8,255 nt of DNA, from contig CANTWQ010000045.1 in assembly GCA_947853365.1 (NCBI GenBank), forward strand, positions 1 to 8,255. The letters run 5' to 3'. The number at the start of each line of letters is the position of its first letter. Within the stretch, counting starts at the first letter, position 1. A model generated the notes under the pieces. It was not told the DNA's origin. It did no database searches and worked only from the letters and a program-made list of their open reading frames with translations. This document shows, piece by piece, positions 1 through 6,190 of this stretch. A program made the translations under genes and the position numbers. The DNA is from an uncultured Bacilli bacterium (GTDB lineage Bacteria; Bacillota_I; Bacilli_A; RF39; UBA660).

Positions 1-80
1 GCAACTGGTTTATGTGTTTCCTTTTCATATGGTACTTGGTAATATGCTAATAAACGATAGACGTTTTCTTCAATATTCAT
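1..80 (-). CDS. YbaK/ProX-like aminoacyl-tRNA deacylase, N-terminal fragment
   Basis: Partial gene: it starts with ATG at 80 and runs off the left edge, so only 26 codons are visible. The translation begins MNIEENVYRLLAYYQVPYEK and continues with ETHKPV. This helix, then an (I/V)PYE strand, then a conserved His before a small hydrophobic stretch, resembles the N-terminus of the YbaK/ProX (prolyl-tRNA editing) family. Those proteins hydrolyse mischarged tRNAs such as Ala- or Cys-tRNAPro in the cytoplasm. An AGGTGAT ribosome site lies 4 bases before the ATG. It follows rlmD by 30 bases with no terminator between, so the two are probably co-transcribed. The catalytic lysine region is outside the window, so the family call is tentative. 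Confidence 0.5.
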   Translation of the reverse strand, partial: MNIEENVYRLLAYYQVPYEKETHKPV

Positions 81-110
81 GGTAATCACCTGTTTTTATT
101 ATATAAAACT

Positions 111-1319
111 CTATTTTCGTTTTAGAAGACAAACACATTCCACATGATAAGTGTTAGGAAACATATCAACGGGGTGTACTTCTTTAATCTCATATTGTTC
201 TTGCAATAAGTGAATATCTCTAGCAAGAGTCATGGAATCACACGATACATAAATGATAGACGATGGTGTTTCTTGTAATAGCGTATCGATTACTTTCGGA
301 TCCAATCCTTTGCGAGGAGGATCTATAATCCAAGTATCATATCCATGTAATTGTTCGAGATGATCTTCCACTTTGCCACATTGAAAGGTGATATTGCTAA
401 TTTTGTTTTCTTCTTTATTTTGGATGGCATTTTGAATTGCCGCGGGGACGACTTCAATACCTAACACTTCTTTCACAAATGGACTAATGGTGATACCAAT
501 CGTTCCAACACCACAATAAAGATCAAGAACTTTTTTGGCATGTTGATTTTTCATATGGTGTACAATCACACGATAGAGTGTTTCCGTTAGTAAGCGATTG
601 ACTTGAAAGAAAGATTGATCCGACAAATGAAAGGAAAAGGAGCCAATGGTATCTTGAAAAGGTTTGGATTGATATTGTAATTGATGATTGTGATAAATTT
701 CGATCACGGCTTCACCTTTTAATATTTCTTGTAATCTTTCTAAATCATATGTGCCATCAATCGATAATTGTAATTCTTTCTGATGATTACAACGTATTTG
801 TATCCGATCAAATGCTGGGTTCTTATCTAAATACTGATTTAATTTTGGAAGAATACGATTGATTGCCGGTGGCACTAAAAAACACTCCGTGATAGGAACA
901 AAGGTTTTCTTTTCTTCACTAAAGAATCCTACTTTTCTTGCTTTTACATGTAAGGTAATTTTATTGCGATACCAAAGGCGTTCTCCAAATAAAATCGGTT
1001 TCGTTTTCCCATGGTAAGAGGTATATTTCGATAGAATGTTTTTTATTTTTTCTTCTTTAAATTGATGCTCCAAGGATTCACACATATGTGCTACTTGGCA
1101 ACCACCACACTGTTCATAAAAAGGACAAGGAAAAAGATAACGATCCTTACTTTCTTCGATTACCTTTTCACATTTACCAATGGCATAATGTTTTTTCTCT
1201 TTGACAATTTTGTACTGCACCATTTCTCCTGTTAAAGCGTTGGGAATAAAACATACTTTGCCTTGATGATGAATGATACCACGACCATAATGATCGAGTG
1301 ATTCGATTTTTCCTATCAT
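111..1319 (-). CDS. rlmD: 23S rRNA (uracil-5-)-methyltransferase, RumA/RlmD family
   Basis: SAM-dependent enzyme of the RumA/TrmA family that forms 5-methyluridine in 23S rRNA (U1939, and in RlmCD-type Bacillota enzymes also U747); cytoplasmic. The 402-residue product is complete. Residues 1-55 form a TRAM RNA-binding domain. Cys65, Cys71, Cys74 and Cys146 match the spacing of the four [4Fe-4S] ligands of E. coli RumA (6, 3 and 72 residues apart), so the cluster is probably present. FFQVN (237-241) and DLYCGVGTIG (266-275) are the SAM-site motifs, DPPRKG (333-338) follows, Cys360 in YVSCDS is the likely nucleophile, and Glu394 in HVE the likely base. The ATG at 1319 has an AAAGGAGG ribosome site 7 bases upstream. 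RlmD versus RlmCD specificity cannot be decided from sequence. Confidence 0.93.
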   Translation of the reverse strand: MIGKIESLDHYGRGIIHHQGKVCFIPNALTGEMVQYKIVKEKKHYAIGKCEKVIEESKDRYLFPCPFYEQCGGCQVAHMCESLEHQFKEEKIKNILSKYTSYHGKTKPILFGERLWYRNKITLHVKARKVGFFSEEKKTFVPITECFLVPPAINRILPKLNQYLDKNPAFDRIQIRCNHQKELQLSIDGTYDLERLQEILKGEAVIEIYHNHQLQYQSKPFQDTIGSFSFHLSDQSFFQVNRLLTETLYRVIVHHMKNQHAKKVLDLYCGVGTIGITISPFVKEVLGIEVVPAAIQNAIQNKEENKISNITFQCGKVEDHLEQLHGYDTWIIDPPRKGLDPKVIDTLLQETPSSIIYVSCDSMTLARDIHLLQEQYEIKEVHPVDMFPNTYHVECVCLLKRK

Positions 1320-1339
1320 AATCGTTCCTCCTTTGTTTC

Positions 1340-1368
1340 ATTATATCGATTTTTACTGAATACGACAA
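1340..1368 (-). promoter_or_regulatory. Predicted vegetative (sigma-A) promoter of rlmD
   Basis: On the minus strand, TTGTCG (1363-1368) and a perfect TATAAT (1340-1345) are separated by exactly 17 bases. The -10 ends about 20 bases before the rlmD ATG and just ahead of its AAAGGAGG site, giving a very short 5' leader. Prediction from consensus only. Confidence 0.65.
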
Positions 1369-1376
1369 GATTGCTC

Positions 1377-1405
1377 GTATGCTTTTCCCATTTTTAACCA
1401 TACTA
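1377..1405 (+). promoter_or_regulatory. Predicted sigma-G (forespore) promoter of the ger operon
   Basis: GTATG (1377-1381) fits the sigma-G -35 pattern gnATR. CATACTA (1399-1405) is identical to the sigma-G -10 consensus. The spacer is 17 bases. Transcription would begin near 1411-1413, about 15 bases before the GTG at 1427. Sigma-G control is the known mode for gerA-type operons in Bacillus, so position and sequence agree. No better sigma-A site is apparent on this strand. Confidence 0.65.
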
Positions 1406-1415
1406 TATTTGAAAT

Positions 1416-1421
1416 GGGGAG
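1416..1421 (+). promoter_or_regulatory. Ribosome binding site that fixes the gerAA start at GTG 1427
   Basis: GGGGAG lies 5 bases before GTG at 1427. The alternative ATG at 1379 has no purine-rich site before it and falls inside the predicted -35 element, so it would not be on the mRNA. The ATG at 1425 is out of frame. Confidence 0.6.
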
Positions 1422-1426
1422 TCAAT

Positions 1427-2863
1427 GTGGAAGAGAAAATCCAACCGTTATTGCAAAAGTTTGGAAATAGTAGCGATTTTATTTTGCGGACGATGCAAAT
1501 TCATGGGCATCAAACATTATTACTATTCAATGAAGTCCTTTGTAGTAGTGATAGCATTCATCGCTTTGTTTTAGAGCGAGTGGATGATGCCATCGATCAA
1601 AAACTTAAGTCTACTTCTTTGTTTTCCTTTTTCTTGAATTCTTTTCCAGGCCATAATGTCAAGCCCATGCAAACGGAAGAAGAAATGATTACTTCGCTTA
1701 TGAATGGATATTGTATTTTCTTTCTTGATACGGGTGAAGCCATTGGCGTAGAAGCTAGGGCAATTTTAGATCGAGGTATTCCGGAAGCTAGTAATGAGCA
1801 AGCCATCCAAGGACCAAAAGATGCCTTTGTCGAACTATATAACAAAAACTTAGGACTGATTCGTCGCCGAATCAAAAGTCCTAGTCTGTGGGTCAAAGAC
1901 TTTTTTGTCGGGACTAAAACCCAAACAAAAATTGGTCTTCTTTACATGGCAGATATTGTAGATTTGGATTTTGTTACGAAAATTGCGAAAAAAATCGAAA
2001 ATATCGATATCGATGGCATCATTGATTCTGGATATTTGAAAGAGTTTCTATCCCCCAAAGACGCGAAATTATTTCCTGTCATTCTTTTAACGGAACGACC
2101 CGATTTGGTTTCTATGTCTCTTTTAGAGGGAAAAGTGGCCATCATTGTCGACAATAGTCCTTATGTTTTGATTTTACCTTGCTTTTTTGTAGACTTCTTC
2201 CATACCTCTGATGATTACTATCAAAAAGATATTCATGTGAGTTTTATTCGCATCATTCGTTTTCTTTCCTTTTTTATTGCCATCTTCATTCCCGCTTTTT
2301 ATATTGCCAGTACAACGCATAACCAAGATTTATTATCTCTCGATTTACTGATTAACTTTACCGCCCAACGGGAATCAGTTCCTTTTCCTGCGTTAATCGA
2401 AGCACTGTTAATGAGTATTACGTTTGAAATTCTCCGAGAAAGTGATGCTAGAATTCCCTCTAGCATGGGTACTGCTGTTTCTATTTTAGGTGGTTTGGTA
2501 TTGGGCGATGCGGCGGTTTCCGCAGGAATCGTTTCACCAATTATGATTATTGTGATTGCCATATCGGCAATTTCTGGACTTTTATTTGCTTCTCAAGAGA
2601 TGATTTCGGCCATTCGTGTTTGGCGTTTTCTTCTGTTGTTTTTGGCAACCATCTTAGGCATGTATGGTATTTTCTTAGGTGGTATTTTTCTTCTTTCCAA
2701 ATTATGTAGCATCGATTCTTTTGGTAAGCCTTATCTATCACCACTGGCACCGTTTTTACAAAGTGAACAAGAAGATGCAATTATCAAATGGCAAAAGAAA
2801 GGGATAAAACGACGCAATCCGCTTCTGAGTCGCAAAAATAGAATACGGGGGAAAATACAATGA
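1427..2863 (+). CDS. gerAA: Spore germination protein GerAA (GerA family, receptor A subunit)
   Basis: A subunit of a nutrient germinant receptor in the spore inner membrane. From the GTG start it has 478 residues, close to Bacillus GerAA (about 480). Residues 1-265 are the soluble N-terminal region. The GerA signature is seen at about 116-154 (ILDRGIPEASNEQAIQGPKD, then the N-x3-LIRRRI block), followed by TERPDLVSMSLLEGKVAII (about 222-240) and a DDYY block before the membrane. The membrane part has hydrophobic segments at about 270-294, 319-339 (PFPALIEALLMSITFEILRE), 347-367, 368-390 and 397-424, then a basic cytoplasmic tail rich in Lys and Arg. It overlaps gerAC by the four bases ATGA. 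The family's usual acidic EPESE-like motif is degenerate here (EASNE). The start choice rests on the ribosome site and promoter; an in-frame ATG at 1379 would add 16 residues. Confidence 0.93.
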   Translation: MEEKIQPLLQKFGNSSDFILRTMQIHGHQTLLLFNEVLCSSDSIHRFVLERVDDAIDQKLKSTSLFSFFLNSFPGHNVKPMQTEEEMITSLMNGYCIFFLDTGEAIGVEARAILDRGIPEASNEQAIQGPKDAFVELYNKNLGLIRRRIKSPSLWVKDFFVGTKTQTKIGLLYMADIVDLDFVTKIAKKIENIDIDGIIDSGYLKEFLSPKDAKLFPVILLTERPDLVSMSLLEGKVAIIVDNSPYVLILPCFFVDFFHTSDDYYQKDIHVSFIRIIRFLSFFIAIFIPAFYIASTTHNQDLLSLDLLINFTAQRESVPFPALIEALLMSITFEILRESDARIPSSMGTAVSILGGLVLGDAAVSAGIVSPIMIIVIAISAISGLLFASQEMISAIRVWRFLLLFLATILGMYGIFLGGIFLLSKLCSIDSFGKPYLSPLAPFLQSEQEDAIIKWQKKGIKRRNPLLSRKNRIRGKIQ

Positions 2864-3897
2864 AAAAATGGATTTTTTGTTTGATTACACTTCTTTTCGT
2901 CTTTTTGACTACCGGATGTATCAGTTATACCGAATTAAATGAATTGGGAATTGTCGGAGCTATCGGTATTCATTACGAAGACAAGCAAGTGGTTCTTTCT
3001 TTGCAGTTCATCGATGCGAAAAAAGAAGAAAACAATTCTTCTTATCAAACGACTCTCCTAGTGGGAACAGGAAATGATATGGAAAGTGCCATCGATATGA
3101 TTTATCAACAATCGAGCCGCAGTGTCTATTTTTCCCATGTGGCCTTTATGGTTTTGGATGAAAGTTGCCAAGGACATTTTCAAGAGATTGTTTCCTATTT
3201 CTTAAAGCAAGAAGAATTACGCTCATCTTTCCCGGTTGTCTTCTTAAATCAAGAAATTACCAGTGAATTTTTTGATTTATCGGATATCACTTTTCGTTTG
3301 CCTTCTCTACTTACCGTCAATCACGAAGAACATGCTACTACATTACAAGTTTCTTTCGAAGATATGGCAAGACAATATTTAGAAGAGGAAAGTGTCCTAT
3401 TACCTGTTTTTCAAGCTGATTCGTCTTTGATGATCGATGGAGCGATTTGGATTTCGAATGATACCATGATTCGTTTTTCCAAAGAAGAAGTCATGGGAAT
3501 TCTTTTTCTACAAGATGATATCGAGCAAATGGAATTAACGATTCGAGAAGATACCGAAACCAAAAAAATTCGGGTATTAGCCGAAACAACCATTTTAAAT
3601 ATCACTCCTATGCATTTAGATATCGAAATTCATAGTCAAATTCGTAGTGTTGACTTCCCCGATGCCACTTCTTTTCAAAAAGCATATGAAGATACGGTAC
3701 AGTCCTATATTGCAAAGGTATTAGACCAATTAAACGCAGACCATGATTTTCTGCATTTCAAAACCGTTCTTTTCCGTGAAGATCCAAAATCTTCTGATGA
3801 TTTGATACAATGGCTCAATCACTTTACTTATTCCTTTTCTTTTCATACATCATTCACCAGTGAAAATAGTTCTATGATGGGAGGTGATCTCAAATGA
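2860..3897 (+). CDS. gerAC: Spore germination lipoprotein GerAC (Ger(x)C family)
   Basis: C subunit of the germinant receptor: a lipoprotein on the outer face of the spore inner membrane, needed with A and B for the response to nutrients. The 345-residue product starts with a type II signal peptide (MKKW, hydrophobic 4-16) ending in TTGC, with Cys20 as the lipidation site. The lipobox is slightly unusual, with Thr rather than Leu at -3. After the Cys, the segment YTELNELGIVGAIGIHYED is the characteristic start of mature Ger(x)C proteins. A middle segment around AIDMIYQQSSRSVYFSHVAF (about 78-97) matches the family's conserved block before a HxxxxxL/V strand. It is somewhat shorter than typical members (about 370-400). 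The start overlaps the gerAA stop (ATGA), with GGGGGA 8 bases upstream, which suggests translational coupling. Confidence 0.9.
   Translation: MKKWIFCLITLLFVFLTTGCISYTELNELGIVGAIGIHYEDKQVVLSLQFIDAKKEENNSSYQTTLLVGTGNDMESAIDMIYQQSSRSVYFSHVAFMVLDESCQGHFQEIVSYFLKQEELRSSFPVVFLNQEITSEFFDLSDITFRLPSLLTVNHEEHATTLQVSFEDMARQYLEEESVLLPVFQADSSLMIDGAIWISNDTMIRFSKEEVMGILFLQDDIEQMELTIREDTETKKIRVLAETTILNITPMHLDIEIHSQIRSVDFPDATSFQKAYEDTVQSYIAKVLDQLNADHDFLHFKTVLFREDPKSSDDLIQWLNHFTYSFSFHTSFTSENSSMMGGDLK
3879..3889 (+). promoter_or_regulatory. Exceptionally strong ribosome binding site of gerAB
   Basis: GGGAGGTGATC, inside the end of gerAC, is almost fully complementary to the 3' end of 16S rRNA and lies 4 bases before the ATG at 3894. 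It contrasts with the weaker GGGGAG and GGGGGA sites of gerAA and gerAC. It may keep synthesis of the third subunit high. Confidence 0.7.
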
Positions 3898-4922
3898 AGC
3901 TAATTGCCAATCGCCAGGTGGCACTGCTTTCATTTTTTCTATCACAAAGCATCGTTTGCCTGTATGGTTTTTCCTTTTTATTTCAACAGAGTGGCTGTGA
4001 TACTTTACTTACCATTCTCGGAGGGACTCTACTTGGTATTTTCTTTTTAATCATTCTTGTTCCAAAAAAGTCCATCAAACAAAAACAGTCGCGTTTGATG
4101 GCTTTGGTTCTTCTTTTATTTTTTCTTTTCTTTGGTTACGATTTGTTATCACAAATTGCAAATTATATTCACTTTCAAATGATGCCAAGAATTTCTATAT
4201 TGATGATTGCCTTCTCTTTTCTTCTTTTAGGAAGTGTGATTTCAAAAAAAGGAATCGAACAGGTCGCTAGAATGAGCGAAATTCTCTTTTTCTTCTTTCT
4301 GTTTTTCTTTACCATTTCTTTGATTGGATTGGGACCGCACTTTCATTTTTCTTATTTAAAACCTCTTTTTACAACAGAACCCCTGCCCCTTTTGTTAAAC
4401 TGTTTTTACTATGCGGTATTATCGGTGGTACCTGTTTTGTTGCTCCTGATTGTCCCTTTTCCGACAAGAGAAGCGACCTCTCATAAACGTTCCATTCTTT
4501 GGGGATATCTGGGAGGCAGTTTGATTCTTTTGCTCTTAGCCATTCTTTCTCTTGGCATTTTGGGAATCCCTTTGGTTCAGCAATATGCTTATCCGTTTGT
4601 CATTATTTTAAAAAAGATTATGTTTTTTGGCACCTTTGGCAGATTTGAACTCATTCTATCTTTGCAATTTCTATTTGGCATGATTCTTTCGATGATTCTT
4701 TTACTCATTGCCATTCGCAAACAACTTCGTTTGGTATTTTCCTCCTTTTCTTTCCAAAAACAAGAAGGTCTTTTCGTTCTCTCCTTTTTGTTTCTCTTCT
4801 TAGGGGCAACCTACATTCCTCACTTTCCTTTACCAACCTTTGTTCTGTTATGTATCTTTCTCGTAGGAATGTTACTTCGTCGACTGCTTTTGTTTGGCAA
4901 AGAAAAAAGCACTCAACCATGA
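3894..4922 (+). CDS. gerAB: Spore germination protein GerAB (endospore permease, receptor B subunit)
   Basis: B subunit of the receptor, from the amino-acid/polyamine (APC) transporter superfamily; in Bacillus this subunit binds the germinant. The 342-residue protein is almost wholly hydrophobic, with about ten membrane segments (roughly 9-30, 37-55, 67-88, 99-116, 127-146, 165-187, 202-224, 252-274, 291-307 and 311-332). Family landmarks are GIEQVARMSEI (120-130), equivalent to the GxExxARxxEI loop before TM5, and GRFELI (249-254), equivalent to the (E)RxExx motif before TM8. It is shorter and more diverged than Bacillus GerAB (about 365), so its ligand cannot be guessed. The ATGA overlap with gerAC and the strong ribosome site fix the start. 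Its stop codon lies within the loop of the following terminator. Confidence 0.88.
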   Translation: MKLIANRQVALLSFFLSQSIVCLYGFSFLFQQSGCDTLLTILGGTLLGIFFLIILVPKKSIKQKQSRLMALVLLLFFLFFGYDLLSQIANYIHFQMMPRISILMIAFSFLLLGSVISKKGIEQVARMSEILFFFFLFFFTISLIGLGPHFHFSYLKPLFTTEPLPLLLNCFYYAVLSVVPVLLLLIVPFPTREATSHKRSILWGYLGGSLILLLLAILSLGILGIPLVQQYAYPFVIILKKIMFFGTFGRFELILSLQFLFGMILSMILLLIAIRKQLRLVFSSFSFQKQEGLFVLSFLFLFLGATYIPHFPLPTFVLLCIFLVGMLLRRLLLFGKEKSTQP

Positions 4923-4931
4923 TGTGCTTTT
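4905..4931. terminator. Bidirectional hairpin terminator shared by convergent genes
   Basis: AAAAGCAC (4905-4912) pairs with GTGCTTTT (4924-4931) around an 11-base loop, giving an A-rich 5' side and a T-rich 3' side on both strands. It lies between gerAB (+) and the 4930-5517 gene (-). The gerAB stop (4920-4922) is in the loop and the opposite gene's stop (4930-4932) overlaps the outer stem. The stem is GC-poor, so it may be a weak terminator. Confidence 0.55.
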
Positions 4932-5517
4932 ACTGTCTCGTACAAGTATAACCTACGTCTTCCTGTTCTTCCTCTACTTCATCAAGCGAAGATGTCTTAT
5001 TGAAGGAAGTATAAATTCCGACATTCATATGTTCTAGAGAATAATCATCTAGGTTGACATAGTCAAAAGTCGTTGTATGTTTAATCGTCCCCGTGACAGA
5101 AGTATCACAAGCAAATTGTAATCCCATGACCGCTTGGGCATTGGTTTCCATTTCCCTACATTGACTGGTTAATAGCGAAAGGGTTGCTTCATTTTCCGTA
5201 TGATAGGTTGTAATTCGTGTTAACGATACTAACCGATCATTTTCAAACGTATATGTTTCATCTTCTATTTTTTGATAATCTTCTGGATTTTCATTCATCG
5301 TACAGACCAATGTTTCTTTTTTCACTTCTGGTGTTGGCGTCGGCGTTCGTGATGGTTCTGATGGAACATAACGATCCGGTAGAATCATTCGTAACATTGC
5401 TGGTGTTACCGCTAGTACAACGAGTACAAAAATACCGATGATACATAAAAAAAATGTAAAATCAAAGCGACTTTGCTTTTTTTCTTTTCTATTTGCTTGT
5501 TTTTGTTCCTCTTTCAT
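4930..5517 (-). CDS. Membrane-anchored extracytoplasmic protein of unknown function
   Basis: 195 residues. A basic, Gln/Lys-rich cytoplasmic N-terminus (1-18) precedes one transmembrane helix (about 20-41). A short Pro/Thr linker (about 52-64, SEPSRTPTPTPEV) follows, then a globular region of about 130 residues outside the membrane. That region has four cysteines (72, 120, 137, 192) in the settings LVCTM, SQCRE, FACDT and YTCTRQ, so two disulfides are possible. The pattern recalls small Bacillota secreted or lipoprotein domains of the DUF1307/YehR type, in which a strand with Cys starts the domain and a YxCx strand ends it, but I cannot confirm membership. The start ATG at 5517 has GAGGG 7 bases upstream. 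It has its own likely promoter and converges on the ger operon, so no functional link with germination is implied. Confidence 0.75.
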   Translation of the reverse strand: MKEEQKQANRKEKKQSRFDFTFFLCIIGIFVLVVLAVTPAMLRMILPDRYVPSEPSRTPTPTPEVKKETLVCTMNENPEDYQKIEDETYTFENDRLVSLTRITTYHTENEATLSLLTSQCREMETNAQAVMGLQFACDTSVTGTIKHTTTFDYVNLDDYSLEHMNVGIYTSFNKTSSLDEVEEEQEDVGYTCTRQ

Positions 5518-5540
5518 ATTTTCCCTCTATTCTTATCTTT

Positions 5541-5568
5541 ATCATAACATAGATTTTATATTTCGCAA
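5541..5568 (-). promoter_or_regulatory. Predicted sigma-A promoter of the 4930-5517 gene
   Basis: On the minus strand, TTGCGA (5563-5568), a 16-base spacer and TATGAT (5541-5546) sit in the 55-base gap after the pentapeptide gene. This suggests the membrane-anchored protein can be made separately from the upstream pair. No clear terminator is seen in this gap, so read-through from the upstream gene is also possible. Confidence 0.45.
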
Positions 5569-5572
5569 AGCA

Positions 5573-6190
5573 CTATTCGACGTTAATTCCAAAAAGCGGC
5601 AAGATTTCTAATGCTTGATCGATGGTCAAAGTCACTCCGACCAAATCATCTTTGGTCGTCCGTATTCCGGCGATTTGATTGGTTCGAAAATCGAGACCAG
5701 TCAATCTGGTATGATAAATTTCAGCGCGTGTCAAATTACTATTTTCAATCGTCCATTGTTTCCATTTGATTTCTTGAAAAGATGCTTCTTCCAAATCACA
5801 AGATTGAAAGGAAACATGATCCAATGTGGCATAAGAAAAATTGCTATATTTCATTTGACAGGAAGTAAATTTGACATCTTGGATGCTAGAACCCGCAAAA
5901 TCCGTTCCCACCAATTTACATTGTGAAAGTTGATTGTGATGAAAACTGGTGTCGGCAATATTGCAATTGGATAAATCACAGTGATCAAAAACACAATGAA
6001 TAAAACCAACATGTTCCAGTGTTCCCGTAAAGCTTATATTTTTAAATGTACAATCGCTAAAATCCAAATGTTCTAGAAAACCGTTGATTTCTTCCTCTTC
6101 ATAAGATGTATCCCGATAAGTGAAAGGTGTATTACTTTGATGTTTTATCTTTGCTGTGATTGGTTGTTGTTTTTCTTTTCTTTTTTCCAT
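5573..6190 (-). CDS. Pentapeptide-repeat protein
   Basis: 205 residues from the ATG at 6190. After a basic N-terminus (1-40) the chain is a right-handed quadrilateral beta-helix. Hydrophobic central residues recur every five positions from Phe44 to Ile173, with one slip near residue 55, and in strict register from 58 to 173 (F63, F68, L73, I78 ... F168, I173). The C-terminal block LTGLDFRTNQIAGIR followed by DDLVGVTLTIDQALEILPLFGI is typical of Bacillota pentapeptide proteins. Some relatives (Qnr, MfpA) protect DNA gyrase by mimicking DNA; no loop insertions like those of Qnr are seen, and gyrase binding is not shown. The open frame extends upstream to a GTG at 6253 but has no ribosome site there; the 6190 ATG has AAAGGG 7 bases before it. 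It overlaps the upstream gene by 59 bases. Confidence 0.82.
   Translation of the reverse strand: MEKRKEKQQPITAKIKHQSNTPFTYRDTSYEEEEINGFLEHLDFSDCTFKNISFTGTLEHVGFIHCVFDHCDLSNCNIADTSFHHNQLSQCKLVGTDFAGSSIQDVKFTSCQMKYSNFSYATLDHVSFQSCDLEEASFQEIKWKQWTIENSNLTRAEIYHTRLTGLDFRTNQIAGIRTTKDDLVGVTLTIDQALEILPLFGINVE

Noticed and set aside
1358..1405. TGAATA at 1357-1362 as the sigma-G -35 box
   Set aside because: It matches the consensus hexamer, but it is 36 bases from the CATACTA -10, about twice the required spacing.
1379..1426. ATG 1379 as the gerAA start
   Set aside because: It lies in the predicted -35 box, has no ribosome site before it, and encodes a hydrophobic extension not expected for the soluble N-terminus of GerA proteins.
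4930..5517. A role for the membrane-anchored protein in spore germination (GerD-like)
   Set aside because: It has a transmembrane anchor rather than a lipobox, no GerD-like sequence, opposite orientation and its own sigma-A-like promoter.
6132..6190. Programmed -1 frameshift at the A-rich GGAAAAAAG run joining the unknown protein to the pentapeptide protein
   Set aside because: The pentapeptide frame is +1 relative to the upstream gene, so a -1 slip would enter the wrong frame. Independent initiation at the 6190 ATG with its AAAGGG site explains the arrangement.
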